From: Bdellovibrio sp. GT3
Lineage (GTDB): Bacteria > Bdellovibrionota > Bdellovibrionia > Bdellovibrionales > Bdellovibrionaceae
Reading direction: 5' to 3'
DNA: 64,000 nt
NCBI RefSeq assembly: GCF_037996765.1
Contig: NZ_JBBNAD010000004.1
Coordinates: 1,097,563-1,161,562 of the forward strand
Positions 45,109 through 54,568 of the stretch are shown in pieces. The notes under the pieces were generated by a model that saw only the letters and a list, made by a program, of their open reading frames with translations, was not told the origin of the DNA and did not search any database. The position numbers and the translations under genes were made by a program. Positions within the stretch are counted from its first letter, which is position 1; each line of letters begins with the position of its first letter.

Positions 45109-47123
45109 TGGGTTTTTTCGTTTTCACACTGACATTGCTGATTTCAAGCTGGGCCATGGCGACACCTTCCTCATTCACTTTTCCTCAAGGAAAAGTTGAA
45201 CTCCTGTCAAGCCGCCCCAGCTGGAATTCAGAGGAAGATGTGGCGTTAGGACTCCACTTCAACATCAAAGACGATTGGCACATTTACTGGAAAAACTCCG
45301 GTGACTCCGGCGCCGCCCCCAAATGGAAGTGGAACATCACCAACGGAAGTATCAAAGAGGAACTCTGGCCAGTTCCTGAAAGATACCCCCTTGAGGGAAT
45401 GATCAATTTTGGATATGGCAAGGAAACGCTGTACAAGTTCCTGCTCTCCGCAGATACACCTCAACCAATCAATGCTCGGGTTAAACTTGAATTTTTAATC
45501 TGCAAAATTGAATGCATTCCTTATTTTACGGACCTGGAACTAAACCTGCCTTACCAGGCAACGACGACCGAGGAATCTCCATTATTCACAAAGTTTCTTT
45601 ATCCTGAAAAAATACCGACGGGCACCAAATGGGACATCCTAAGTCAGCAGTCTGATGATTTACAGACGCAGCTTTATCTTTCCAACGACTTAAGTGCCAA
45701 TATCAAAACCCTGGAAGTCTTTCCCCTCGACGGAGAAAACTTCAAACCCCAGAGTCCGCACATGGAAATGACCGCCTCTGGATACAGATTCACTCACGCA
45801 CTTCAAGACACCTCGAAAACGGATTTCAGTGGATCGCCATTTTTGGTATCCATCGCCACAAACTCAGGGGACCGCGTGGCATTTGAGATCGCTCTTTCAC
45901 CTTCCCCGAGTCCTGCACTTGCAAAAATACTTTTCTGGGCGTTATTGGGCGGTCTAATTTTAAACATCATGCCCTGTGTATTCCCCGTTCTCTCAATTAA
46001 AATTCTAAGCTTTCTGGGACCAGAAAAGAGTCGCCATCAACTGCGCATCTCCGGATGGTTTTATAGCGCAGGGGTTATCGCTTCCTTCATTTTTCTGGGC
46101 GGTGTTCTTTTGTTTCTGCGCTCCAGCGGTGAACAACTGGGATGGGGCTTTCAGCTGCAGTCTCCGGCCATTGCCGCAGGCATTGCCACTTTGTTTTTTT
46201 GGTTGGGATTTAACTTCCTGGGCACTTTTGAAATCGGACAGTCATTGACCTATCTGGGCGCACGCAAGACCCAGAACACTCACTGGGGATCCTTCCTGAC
46301 AGGAGTTCTGGCAACCGTGGTTGCCACCCCTTGCACTGCGCCCTTCATGGGGGCGGCGATTGGCGCTTCATTGACATTGCCACCACCGCACACACTGGCG
46401 GTCTTTGCCGGATTGGGGTTGGGAATGGCCCTGCCATTTTTAGCTTTGGCCTACTTCCCGCAAGCACTGCGCATTTTACCCAAGCCCGGTGCCTGGATGG
46501 AAAAATTCAAGGAGGTTCTGGCTTTCCCCCTTTTCGCAACAGTCATTTGGCTTTTGTGGGTGCTTGCCCAGCAAATCGAAATGACCGGCGTCCTGTTTGT
46601 TTTGATTTTATTTCTGTGTATTGGGCTATGGATCTGGTGCTCAAGACAAATCAGAAATGAAAGATTGAAACAAATAGTTCTGGCAATTGGATTTGTGTTG
46701 TCCTTGGCTGCTCTTTATTTTCTACCGGAGTCTTCTTCTATAAAGGGCACTACGACCGCCACTTCTTCAGATTCGTGGAATACCTTCAGTGAAACCAGCA
46801 TTAACTCAGAACTTAAATCAGGCAATGCCATTTTTATCGACTTTACAGCCGCGTGGTGCATCACCTGTCAGGTGAATAAAAAACTGGTCTTAAACACTAC
46901 TGATATCCAAAAGCTTTTCAGTGATAACAAAGTCAAACTCTACAAAGCCGACTGGACAGACCGTGATCCCAAGATAACCAAGGCCCTTGCAAGCTTTGGA
47001 AGAAATTCATTGCCACTTTATGTCTATTATTCGAAAGGCAGCAAAGAGCCGCAGATTCTACCGGAAATACTAACCAAGTCACTTATTCAAAATCTCTTCA
47101 CCAATCAGGAGAAATCACCATGA
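45108..47123 (+). CDS. dsbD: Thiol:disulfide interchange protein DsbD
   Basis: Transfers reducing power from cytoplasmic thioredoxin across the inner membrane to periplasmic proteins. ATG 45,108 gives 671 residues (a GTG at 45,093 is the alternative). The signal peptide is followed by the N-terminal domain with the Cys pair CKIEC. The membrane domain has the conserved MPCVFPVLSIK and ATPCTAPFMG. The C-terminal thioredoxin-like domain has CITC in AAWCITC. All redox cysteines are present. It sits in a three-gene operon with a small exported protein and a redoxin. Confidence 0.93.
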   Translation: MGFFVFTLTLLISSWAMATPSSFTFPQGKVELLSSRPSWNSEEDVALGLHFNIKDDWHIYWKNSGDSGAAPKWKWNITNGSIKEELWPVPERYPLEGMINFGYGKETLYKFLLSADTPQPINARVKLEFLICKIECIPYFTDLELNLPYQATTTEESPLFTKFLYPEKIPTGTKWDILSQQSDDLQTQLYLSNDLSANIKTLEVFPLDGENFKPQSPHMEMTASGYRFTHALQDTSKTDFSGSPFLVSIATNSGDRVAFEIALSPSPSPALAKILFWALLGGLILNIMPCVFPVLSIKILSFLGPEKSRHQLRISGWFYSAGVIASFIFLGGVLLFLRSSGEQLGWGFQLQSPAIAAGIATLFFWLGFNFLGTFEIGQSLTYLGARKTQNTHWGSFLTGVLATVVATPCTAPFMGAAIGASLTLPPPHTLAVFAGLGLGMALPFLALAYFPQALRILPKPGAWMEKFKEVLAFPLFATVIWLLWVLAQQIEMTGVLFVLILFLCIGLWIWCSRQIRNERLKQIVLAIGFVLSLAALYFLPESSSIKGTTTATSSDSWNTFSETSINSELKSGNAIFIDFTAAWCITCQVNKKLVLNTTDIQKLFSDNKVKLYKADWTDRDPKITKALASFGRNSLPLYVYYSKGSKEPQILPEILTKSLIQNLFTNQEKSP

Positions 47124-47716
47124 AAATGACGTTACTTGTTCTTGCGACAACTTTAATTTCAAGCTTCGCTTTCGCCGATGCAAGAATTGGCTCTCCAGCG
47201 CCCGAGTTTTCCGTAACCGATGCGCAAGGGAAACCACAAAATCTTAAGGACTATAAAGGCAAATACGTGATCCTTGAGTGGTACAACAAGGATTGCCCAT
47301 ATGTTCGTAAACACTACGACAGTGGCAACATGCAAAAGATCCAAAGTGAACTCACTGGCAAAGGTGCTGTTTGGTTAACGGTTGTTTCCTCCGCAAAAGG
47401 CAAACAAGGTTATATGACGCCCGGAGAAACCATCACCAACGGAACAAAGGAAGGCTCCAAAGCTTCCGCGATCTTAATTGATGAAAGTGGAACCATGGGA
47501 AAAGCCTACGGAGCGAAAACCACTCCGCACATGTACCTGATTGATCCTCAAGGCACACTTCGCTATGCAGGAGCCATTGATAGCGATGATTCCTCTGACA
47601 AGAAAACCATCGCCACCGCTCAAAACTATATTATGGCGGCAACGAACAGTGCAATGAAGGGCGAAAAAATTGCCAAGGAAACCAGCAAGCCTTACGGCTG
47701 CAGCGTAAAATACTAG
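47120..47716 (+). CDS. Exported AhpC/TSA-type redoxin
   Basis: A 198-residue protein with a signal peptide (1-19, SFAFADA). The thioredoxin fold has the motif NKDCPYVRKHY, in which the usual CxxC is reduced to a single Cys. Another Cys (YGCSVKY) lies at the C-terminus. The cis-proline TTPHMYLID is present. A single-Cys site of this type occurs in peroxiredoxin-like redoxins. It overlaps dsbD by 4 bases (ATGA) and is probably reduced by DsbD. A terminator follows. Confidence 0.88.
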   Translation: MKMTLLVLATTLISSFAFADARIGSPAPEFSVTDAQGKPQNLKDYKGKYVILEWYNKDCPYVRKHYDSGNMQKIQSELTGKGAVWLTVVSSAKGKQGYMTPGETITNGTKEGSKASAILIDESGTMGKAYGAKTTPHMYLIDPQGTLRYAGAIDSDDSSDKKTIATAQNYIMAATNSAMKGEKIAKETSKPYGCSVKY

Positions 47717-47724
47717 TTTCACCA

Positions 47725-47760
47725 AACTCCTCTACCAATTTTGGCAGAGGAGTTACTTTT
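47725..47760 (+). terminator. Terminator of the dsbD operon
   Basis: AACTCCTCT pairs with AGAGGAGTT, with an inner CCAA/TTGG after one mismatch, followed by ACTTTT. It lies 8 bases after the redoxin stop. Confidence 0.75.
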
Positions 47761-48304
47761 CGCTAACTGAAATCAAAACATAGGAGCTGTGATTCAAACC
47801 AGCCAACTCAAGCGTTGATAGATTTTGAATCATTATACAATCTCCGGCATGCACCAAATGTCCATGCACCTCAAGCCTGCCCCTAAGGCAAAATATAAAA
47901 TGTCTTCCACCTTCAAAGTTCAGCGTCGATATCTCGTGCAGGTTTAATACTTTCATCTCGGCCTGAATACGATCTCTTTGATAAATGATTCCTAAATCAA
48001 CCACGGGCCCTTCAATAAGCTTCGCGTGAATGACTTCTTCACCTGAAAACTCCAGGACCTCCAGCTGGTGCAAATCTTTGCCATTCAAGGTCAAACCCGT
48101 GCCTTGAGTGATAACAAGCTTTCGATCACAACCAGGAAATTTTGAGAACGGATCATCTCCGTTTACTTGCGCTGAACTGATTCGCCAAAAAAAATCATCC
48201 GGAAACGAAGCCCCTTCGGGACCGATGGCTATTTGCGCAGTCTGCCCCTTGCCATTCTTCCACGGCATAGTTTTATATGATGATTGTTTCAATAAAGTGA
48301 TCAT
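47753..48304 (-). CDS. HutD/Ves-family protein
   Basis: A 183-residue protein that begins MITLLKQSSYKTMPWKNGKGQTAQIA, the HutD/Ves signature (PWKNGxGxT). The later segment FFWRISSAQVNGDDPFSKFPG is also standard. The cupin-like fold continues to the end (HLVHAGDCIMIQNL). Family members are linked to histidine use or cold response, but the reaction is unknown. ATG 48,304 is preferred over the upstream in-frame ATG at 48,391, which would overlap the NmrA-like gene. It follows the NmrA-like gene by 16 bases. Confidence 0.85.
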   Translation of the reverse strand: MITLLKQSSYKTMPWKNGKGQTAQIAIGPEGASFPDDFFWRISSAQVNGDDPFSKFPGCDRKLVITQGTGLTLNGKDLHQLEVLEFSGEEVIHAKLIEGPVVDLGIIYQRDRIQAEMKVLNLHEISTLNFEGGRHFIFCLRGRLEVHGHLVHAGDCIMIQNLSTLELAGLNHSSYVLISVSEK

Positions 48305-48320
48305 GGGAATGGAGTCTATT

Positions 48321-49205
48321 CTAGAGACTCTCCTGGTGCAAAGAATATGGATGAAACAATGACGTCCCCATTTCACTGCAAAAACCATCAAAGTTTCTCG
48401 GCGCCACCCCGCGAACTTCGTGATTACACGGATGAATCCACGCGGTCATTCCCTCCCGGGCAGCTCTGTGTGTACTTAGAAATGCTTCAGCCATCCAGAC
48501 ACTATGTCCATCGCGCAACAGGCGATGCTTCGCAGCTTCTTCAGTCACTGGCACGTAGCGGACCTGATAACCTGCGACTTTCGATACTTTCCCTAATACT
48601 TCCTCAAGGTTCAAAGCCTCAGGACCTGTCAGATTGATCACCCGATTTTCGTAAAGCCAGGGATTCTCAACCACTTTCAGAGCCACATCGACGACATCGC
48701 GCACGTCCACGTAGGAACTTTTCGACCCCCCCTCAGGTAAAAACAAAGCTCCTTGACGAATGGAGTCAGCATGCCTTGAAACAAAGCTCTGCATAAAATG
48801 GTTGGGACGAATAACTGCCAATGGCAATCGACTGTCCCGCACCATCTCCTCAATCTGGCCATACGTACGATGAAGAAGAAACTGGGAATCTGCGTCGGCT
48901 CCCAGAATTGAATTAAAAACCACAAACCGCACCGCAGAGTTCTTTGCGGCGATGATCGCATTTTGAGCATAAACCAGCATGGACTCAGAAATCGGCAGAT
49001 TCAGAAAAAGGATATCAGTCTCCTTCATGACCTCTTCGACCAGACTGCGCACTCCCAGATCAACCTGTCTATGCCGTACTTCCGGATCAAAAACAGAAAC
49101 GTCATGACTTGCAGCAACAAATCGAGCTTGCCTGCCATCAAGTCGCCTCACCAACTCCCGCCCCATTTTACCTGTAGCCCCGGTGATTAAAATTCGCTCT
49201 TTCAT
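48321..49205 (-). CDS. NmrA-like NAD(P)-binding protein
   Basis: A 294-residue atypical SDR with the Rossmann motif ILITGATGKMGREL. The segments PLAVIRPNHFMQSF, YVDVRDVVDVALKV and INLTGPEALNLEEV are typical of NmrA/YtfG-type proteins, which sense redox state or reduce quinones. The catalytic Tyr-x3-Lys is not visible. The C-terminal 15 residues beyond the family core look random in composition. It is first in a pair with the HutD-like gene. Confidence 0.85.
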   Translation of the reverse strand: MKERILITGATGKMGRELVRRLDGRQARFVAASHDVSVFDPEVRHRQVDLGVRSLVEEVMKETDILFLNLPISESMLVYAQNAIIAAKNSAVRFVVFNSILGADADSQFLLHRTYGQIEEMVRDSRLPLAVIRPNHFMQSFVSRHADSIRQGALFLPEGGSKSSYVDVRDVVDVALKVVENPWLYENRVINLTGPEALNLEEVLGKVSKVAGYQVRYVPVTEEAAKHRLLRDGHSVWMAEAFLSTHRAAREGMTAWIHPCNHEVRGVAPRNFDGFCSEMGTSLFHPYSLHQESL

Positions 49206-49243
49206 AGATCACCAGTATCTGATTTTGGCTCTTCCTTTTACAG

Positions 49244-49978
49244 GTGTATATTAACAAAGGTACGCTTGACTCCCCTCTGGTTTCTCGATTTAGTTGTGTG
49301 GTGAAATTTTTTACCGAAAACCTGACGGTTTTTAAAAGAGTCGCCTTTCCATTGTTTGTCCTTTTGGTGTTGTCCAGCAACATCGATCAATTCCTCAATC
49401 AACAGGTTGAAACAGCTTTAAGAAACCCGCTTGGAGCCACGCCTCAAGTTTACTGGTTTGGGTTCCTATCAATTATCAGCAGTATCCTGTTCCCGATACT
49501 TTTGATCACAACCGCTTTGTATGCCATGCAGTACAAAAAGGTGGCTGCCAGTCTGTCTGACTTTTACGGCAGATACATCAATCAGGTATTTATTGAGACT
49601 CTTCGAACCTGGGGCAAAACTCTTTTGTGGGGATTGCTATTTATCCTGCCAGGCATTTGGAAGTTTCTAGAGTACAGCATGGTGCCATTCGTGGTGACCG
49701 GTTCCCAACGCTATGACGAAGGAAAAATCGATGCCCTTCAAGCATCTGCCGGTGTCTTTCGTAAACACTGGTTCAAAATAACAGGAATTCTGATTCTATT
49801 TCACCTGTTCATCCCCTTGATACTGACCAGTCTCTTTGACTCCTACCGTTTGCTCTGGAAAACACCAGTGCCAAGTCTGGTATTGAACTTACTGGATACA
49901 TATTTACTGATTATTTCAACACAGCTTTTGTTTAATGTTTTTCAAGACGAGGTAAAAAGACATGAATCTCATGTTTAA
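49244..49978 (+). CDS. Multi-pass membrane protein of unknown function
   Basis: A 244-residue protein read from a GTG at 49,244; a GTG pair about 20 codons later is an alternative and no strong ribosome-binding site supports either. About five hydrophobic helices are visible (FPLFVLLVLSS, FLSIISSILFPILLITTALY, LLWGLLFILPGIW, GILILFHLFIPLIL, YLLIISTQLLF). No transport or catalytic motif is recognised. It overlaps the GMP-reductase-like gene by 17 bases and is probably cotranscribed with it. Confidence 0.7.
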   Translation: MYINKGTLDSPLVSRFSCVVKFFTENLTVFKRVAFPLFVLLVLSSNIDQFLNQQVETALRNPLGATPQVYWFGFLSIISSILFPILLITTALYAMQYKKVAASLSDFYGRYINQVFIETLRTWGKTLLWGLLFILPGIWKFLEYSMVPFVVTGSQRYDEGKIDALQASAGVFRKHWFKITGILILFHLFIPLILTSLFDSYRLLWKTPVPSLVLNLLDTYLLIISTQLLFNVFQDEVKRHESHV

Positions 49979-51008
49979 TTGGAAAGAAGTAAAAAACCGC
50001 GGAAAAGGTCTGACTTTTGATGACGTACTTATTATTCCGGCGCGTTCGGATGTTCGCTCTCGTCGCGACCCAAATTTGACGACGAAAGTAACCCGTAATT
50101 TTTCCATGGAAACGCCTATTGTCAGCGCCAACATGGACATGGTGACTGAATTCGACATGGCACTAGCCATGCACAACCTTGGCGGCATGGGAATTCTTCA
50201 CCGCTTTATCACCACGGAAGAACAGGCCTCCCAAGCACGCCGCTTAAAAGAAGCCGGTGTTAAACTTATCTCTGCCAGTGTTGGCGTTGGTGAGGAATTT
50301 AAATCCCGCTCCAAAGCCCTGGTGGATGCCGGAGTTAATATCATCACGATCGATATTGCTCACGGCCACTCTGTGCAAATGATGGAAACCATGAAGTGGT
50401 TAAAAGACCAGTATCCAAATGTGGATTTGATTGCCGGAAATATGGCAACTCCAGATGCCGCTCGCGATTTGATCGAAGCCGGTGCTGACGCCATCAAAGT
50501 GGGAATTGGTCCAGGCTCCATGTGCACAACTCGCATCATCACCGGGTGTGGCGTGCCGCAACTTACAGCCATCGCTCTTTGTTCGGAAATTGCAGAAGCT
50601 CATGGTGTCCCGGTCATTGCTGACGGTGGAATTCGCACTTCAGGCGATATGGTAAAAGCCTTCGCCGCAGGTGCAAGCACAGTTATGCTTGGTAGCATGC
50701 TCTCGGGTACAATTGAAACTCCGGGGGAAATCAAAAACGGTAAGAAACAATATCGCGGCATGGCTTCACGCTCTGCTCAAGATTCTTGGCGCGGCGGCGT
50801 TCCTGAGGGAATGGCTCCAGAAGGCGAATCCACTCAAGTGAATGTCAAAGGACACGTGAAAGATGTCATTCACGAAGTCACTGGTGGCATCCGCTCCGGC
50901 ATGAGCTACATTAATGCAACCAGCATTGCAGAGATAAAAGACAAAGCCCACTTTATGGAAATGTCTTCTAGTGGTATCTCTGAGTCTCGCGCACACGGAG
51001 TAAAGTAA
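49962..51008 (+). CDS. guaC: GMP reductase / CBS-less IMP dehydrogenase-family enzyme
   Basis: A 348-residue TIM-barrel enzyme of the IMPDH/GMPR family that lacks the CBS module. The active loop [11 protein letters not shown] carries Cys188. The segment after the flap, [14 protein letters not shown], resembles the GMP-reductase pattern more than that of GuaB. The likely reaction is NADPH-dependent GMP to IMP, the reverse of the guaB-guaA route. GAGGT precedes the ATG. Its stop abuts murI (next codon), so they are cotranscribed. Confidence 0.85.
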   Translation: MNLMFNWKEVKNRGKGLTFDDVLIIPARSDVRSRRDPNLTTKVTRNFSMETPIVSANMDMVTEFDMALAMHNLGGMGILHRFITTEEQASQARRLKEAGVKLISASVGVGEEFKSRSKALVDAGVNIITIDIAHGHSVQMMETMKWLKDQYPNVDLIAGNMATPDAARDLIEAGADAIKVGIGPGSMCTTRIITGCGVPQLTAIALCSEIAEAHGVPVIADGGIRTSGDMVKAFAAGASTVMLGSMLSGTIETPGEIKNGKKQYRGMASRSAQDSWRGGVPEGMAPEGESTQVNVKGHVKDVIHEVTGGIRSGMSYINATSIAEIKDKAHFMEMSSSGISESRAHGVK

Positions 51009-51809
51009 ATGGATTCCAGACCCATAGGGGTATTTGATTCAGGCATCGGTGGCTTAACGGTTCTCAAAGAACTTGCCATGCAGTTTCCCCATGAGAGTTT
51101 TCTCTACTTGGGCGATACGGCACGCCTTCCCTATGGTTCAAAATCCGCGCACACAATCCGCAAGTACTCTGAGCAAAACATCCAGTTCCTAAAAAAACAG
51201 GATGTTAAAGCCATCGTCATCGCTTGCAATACCGCTTCCACACAGGTTCCCGAACCGGAACTTGAAGGACTTCCAATTTACAATGTCATTGGCCCCGGAG
51301 CTCAACGCGCTCTGGAGGTCAGCCAAAGTAAACGCATCGGTGTCTTGGGTACTCGGGCGACGATCAACAGCAAAGCATACTCCCATAAAATTATGGATCT
51401 GGAGCCGACAGCGACAGTGATCGACCAGGCCTGCCCTTTGTTTGTTCCACTGGCTGAAGAAGGTTGGGATTCCGACCCCGTGACTAATTTGATTGTATTT
51501 CGCTATCTCAGTCAGATTCTACAACACTCAATAGACACATTGATATTGGGCTGCACTCATTATCCACTTTTGAAAAACTCCATCGCACGGGTTACGGGCT
51601 CCTCCATCGAATTGGTGGATTCCGGCGAAGCGATCGCCAGATGGCTTGAAAGAGATTTCAGCAAAAACAGACTTGGTCGCAACGGCAATAGCAATCATCA
51701 GAAGATTGATATTATGACGACGGACTCTTCAGCGCATTTCACAGAAGTGGCATTGAAGATTCTAAAACCACTCAAGGCTGATGAATTCAAAGTTGTGGAT
51801 TTAGTCTAG
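51009..51809 (+). CDS. murI: Glutamate racemase
   Basis: Interconverts L- and D-glutamate for peptidoglycan. The 266-residue protein has the two catalytic cysteines Cys73 (IACNTAS) and Cys182 (LGCTHYP), and the start motif IGVFDSGIGGLTVL. The ATG follows the guaC stop immediately. The 3' end overlaps the convergent lysA stop by 4 bases. Confidence 0.96.
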   Translation: MDSRPIGVFDSGIGGLTVLKELAMQFPHESFLYLGDTARLPYGSKSAHTIRKYSEQNIQFLKKQDVKAIVIACNTASTQVPEPELEGLPIYNVIGPGAQRALEVSQSKRIGVLGTRATINSKAYSHKIMDLEPTATVIDQACPLFVPLAEEGWDSDPVTNLIVFRYLSQILQHSIDTLILGCTHYPLLKNSIARVTGSSIELVDSGEAIARWLERDFSKNRLGRNGNSNHQKIDIMTTDSSAHFTEVALKILKPLKADEFKVVDLV

Positions 51810-52981
51810 ATACAAACTTCCAACGGCAGCTCTTGCAAGTTATACGTGCTTGCCATTGAGTATCCATAAGCACCGGAATCAAGGACCGCCAGGAAATCCC
51901 CTTCGCGAACAACGGCCATTTGATAGTCTTTCAAAAAGAAATCTGATGACTCACAGATAGGCCCTACCACATCACAAGTGATTTTATTCTGACCTTCCTG
52001 AAGAGGTAAAATGCGATGTTCGGCTTCATACAATGAAGGACGAATAAGATGATTCATTCCTGAATCCACAATCACGAATGTTTTTACAGAGGTTTTCTTA
52101 ATATACTGCACTTGAGTCAACAAGACCCCGGCGTGAGCCACCAGCCAACGACCAGGCTCAGATTGCAGCTCACAATTCAAATCACCCAGAATCCCCTTGG
52201 TAATCCCGGCATATTCATTCAAGAGTCGAGACTCCAGTTCGAGATCCAGTTTTTCATAAACCACTCCCAAACCTCCGCCAAAATCAAATCTCTTCAATGT
52301 CGGAAACTCTTTTTTCAATTTGATAAATTCATTTTTAAGTTTGATCAAAGCCTCTTGGTAACCGGAGAATTCCAACATCTGCGATCCCAGATGCAGACTC
52401 ACCCCCACCAATTCCAACGAATCCCCATGTCTTTTCAAACAGGATGACAAATCCGGCAACAAGGACAATTCCATACCAAATTTATTATCCCGCAATCCCG
52501 TTGCGATATAGGGATGCGTTTGAATACTGACGTCCGGATTCAAGCGCAATGCCACACAGGCTTTTTTACCCAGGGCCTTGGCAATTTCACCAATACGCTC
52601 CAACTCTGGCAGACTCTCAACATTGATCTGGAAAATACCCAACTTCAATGCCTCTGTGATTTCATGACGTGTTTTTCCCACGCCGGAGTACACGATATCC
52701 TCAGGCAAGAATCCACTTTCAAGTGCTCTTTTGATTTCTCCCAAGGAAACAACATCCGCACCAGCCCCTGCCATCTTCAGGCACTGCAGGACTTGGGGGT
52801 TTGGATTGGCTTTCACTGCAAAGTATAAACGCACCCCATCAAGAGCTGACGCCATCTGATTAAAGCGGGAGCGGATAAAATCGAGGTCGTAGACATAGAT
52901 GGGACGAATGTAATTCGCGCAGAGAGACATTAAGTTCTTTTTATCCGGCCCAAAATGAAGCTCATTATTGATGTATTCCAC
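51806..52981 (-). CDS. lysA: Diaminopimelate decarboxylase
   Basis: Decarboxylates meso-diaminopimelate to L-lysine. PLP-dependent alanine-racemase-type fold with the PLP lysine Lys57 (FAVKANPN). It also has SLHLGSQM, FDFGGGLGV, SEPGRWLVAHAG and CESSDFF (the active-site Cys-Glu). The 391-residue length is a little short but typical. It is divergent from the MpaA-like gene and convergent with murI. Confidence 0.95.
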   Translation of the reverse strand: MEYINNELHFGPDKKNLMSLCANYIRPIYVYDLDFIRSRFNQMASALDGVRLYFAVKANPNPQVLQCLKMAGAGADVVSLGEIKRALESGFLPEDIVYSGVGKTRHEITEALKLGIFQINVESLPELERIGEIAKALGKKACVALRLNPDVSIQTHPYIATGLRDNKFGMELSLLPDLSSCLKRHGDSLELVGVSLHLGSQMLEFSGYQEALIKLKNEFIKLKKEFPTLKRFDFGGGLGVVYEKLDLELESRLLNEYAGITKGILGDLNCELQSEPGRWLVAHAGVLLTQVQYIKKTSVKTFVIVDSGMNHLIRPSLYEAEHRILPLQEGQNKITCDVVGPICESSDFFLKDYQMAVVREGDFLAVLDSGAYGYSMASTYNLQELPLEVCI

Positions 52982-53025
52982 AAAAACCTCGTGCTAATAT
53001 CATTGCCGAACAAAGGACGTTTGTC

Positions 53026-53679
53026 ATGAAAACTTCTATTTTTACTTCCACCTCCAAAGGCATGCCGGTACTCGCTTATGAATTCGGCAACGACACCCAT
53101 CCGGAAATTTTAATCCTGGGCGGTGTTCATGGAGATGAAATCGAGGGTGTGATCTGCGCGCAGGAACTCCTGAAGCATTTCATGAAGTCTTACACTCATA
53201 AATTCAAGCTGACTCTAGTCCCCCAATTCAATCTGGAGGGAGTGATCTACAAAACTCGTGGCAATGGCAACGGTGTGGATCTGAATCGCAATCTGCCAAC
53301 CAAGGATTGGTCTCCGGAAATTAAAACTCCGCGCTACCATCCGGGACCCAAAGCCGGCAGCGAATCTGAAAACCATGGCTTGATCAAGTACCTGGATGAG
53401 AAAAAACCAAAATTGGTTCTTTCACTGCACTCGTGGCAGCCTGTACTTAACGTGAATGGCGATTGCTATGAATTTGCCAACGTCCTGGCAAAGCACACCG
53501 GCTATAAAATCGATGATGACATCGGATACCCAACGCCTGGTTGCCTGGGAACCTATGCCGGCCTGGAAAGACCGTGCCCGACTTTAACTTATGAAATCGA
53601 ACGTGGACAGTCTGCTGAAGACATCATTAAGATTCACGTTCCCGCTATTCTTGACGCTCTAAAGGTTTACGACAAGTAA
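53026..53679 (+). CDS. M14-family peptidase, likely murein peptide amidase (MpaA-like)
   Basis: A 217-residue zinc carboxypeptidase fold. The zinc ligands are assignable: His35 and Glu38 in GGVHGDEIEG, and His135 in LSLHSW. The Arg of the NRN motif (VDLNRNLP) and the catalytic Glu190 in TYEIERG complete the M14 active site. MpaA cleaves meso-DAP from murein tripeptides in the cytoplasm, and the neighbours lysA and dapD fit this. There is no signal peptide. A related M14 desuccinylase role is less likely. An 11-base gap leads to dapD. Confidence 0.85.
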   Translation: MKTSIFTSTSKGMPVLAYEFGNDTHPEILILGGVHGDEIEGVICAQELLKHFMKSYTHKFKLTLVPQFNLEGVIYKTRGNGNGVDLNRNLPTKDWSPEIKTPRYHPGPKAGSESENHGLIKYLDEKKPKLVLSLHSWQPVLNVNGDCYEFANVLAKHTGYKIDDDIGYPTPGCLGTYAGLERPCPTLTYEIERGQSAEDIIKIHVPAILDALKVYDK

Positions 53680-53689
53680 GGAGACATTC

Positions 53690-54511
53690 GTGCAACAATC
53701 TGTTGAACTACTTTATTCTGATATCCAAAACGGCAAACGCGTTGATCAACTGATGGCGAATGATCTTAAAACCATCTTCGAGGTCATCGAAGGACTGGAC
53801 GCCGGCCGCCTCCGAGTGGCTGAAAAGAAAGACGGAAAATGGCTGGTCAACGAGTGGGTAAAAAAAGCGATCCTACTCTATTTCCGCGTGCAACAGATGA
53901 CTGTCATGCAAGCTGGTGACTTCACATACTTTGACAAGATCCCGGTAAAAAAATGGTCCGAAGAGGATGGCGTGCGCGTGGTTCCTCATGCCTTGGCTCG
54001 CAAAGGCTCCTTCATTGAAAAAGGCGCGATCCTAATGCCTTCTTACGTTAACATCGGTGCTTATGTTGGTTCAGGCACAATGGTGGACACCTGGGCAACT
54101 GTTGGTTCCTGTGCCCAGATAGGAAAGAATGTTCATCTGTCTGGCGGCGTGGGCATTGGTGGCGTACTTGAACCAGTTCAGGCTTCTCCGGTTATTATTG
54201 AAGACAACGCTTTCGTTGGAAGTCGTTGCATCGTCGTTGAAGGTGCGATCATCGAAGAGGGTGCGGTTCTTGGAGCTGGGGTAACAATTACGGCATCCAC
54301 AAAAATCATCGACGTGACCGGAAGCAAACCAGTTGAAATGAAGGGTCGAGTCCCGGCAAATTCAGTTGTCATCCCAGGAACTCAGATGAAGAACTTCCCG
54401 GCTGGAGAATTTGGCGTGCCGTGCGCACTGATTATCGGTCAACGCAAAGCAAGCACTGACCTTAAAACTTCTCTGACAGATGCGCTTCGCGATTTCCAAG
54501 TGAGCGTTTAA
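53690..54511 (+). CDS. dapD: 2,3,4,5-tetrahydropyridine-2,6-dicarboxylate N-succinyltransferase
   Basis: Succinylates tetrahydrodipicolinate in the succinylase route to meso-DAP and lysine. A left-handed beta-helix acyltransferase of 273 residues, recognised by VVPHALARKGSFIEKG, VNIGAYVGSGTMVDTWATVGS and GGVGIGGVLEP. The GTG start follows AAGGAG. It is cotranscribed with the MpaA-like gene, and the terminator at 54,533 follows. Confidence 0.95.
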   Translation: MQQSVELLYSDIQNGKRVDQLMANDLKTIFEVIEGLDAGRLRVAEKKDGKWLVNEWVKKAILLYFRVQQMTVMQAGDFTYFDKIPVKKWSEEDGVRVVPHALARKGSFIEKGAILMPSYVNIGAYVGSGTMVDTWATVGSCAQIGKNVHLSGGVGIGGVLEPVQASPVIIEDNAFVGSRCIVVEGAIIEEGAVLGAGVTITASTKIIDVTGSKPVEMKGRVPANSVVIPGTQMKNFPAGEFGVPCALIIGQRKASTDLKTSLTDALRDFQVSV

Positions 54512-54532
54512 AACTCAAAGTCCTTTTACACT

Positions 54533-54568
54533 AAAAAGCCCCTCTGAAATCCAGTGGGGCTTTTTTTT
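54533..54568. terminator. Bidirectional terminator between dapD and the LolC/E-type gene
   Basis: AAAAAGCCCC and GGGGCTTTTT close a stem with an inner CTG/CAG, followed by T on the right and A on the left. It can end both converging transcripts. Confidence 0.88.
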
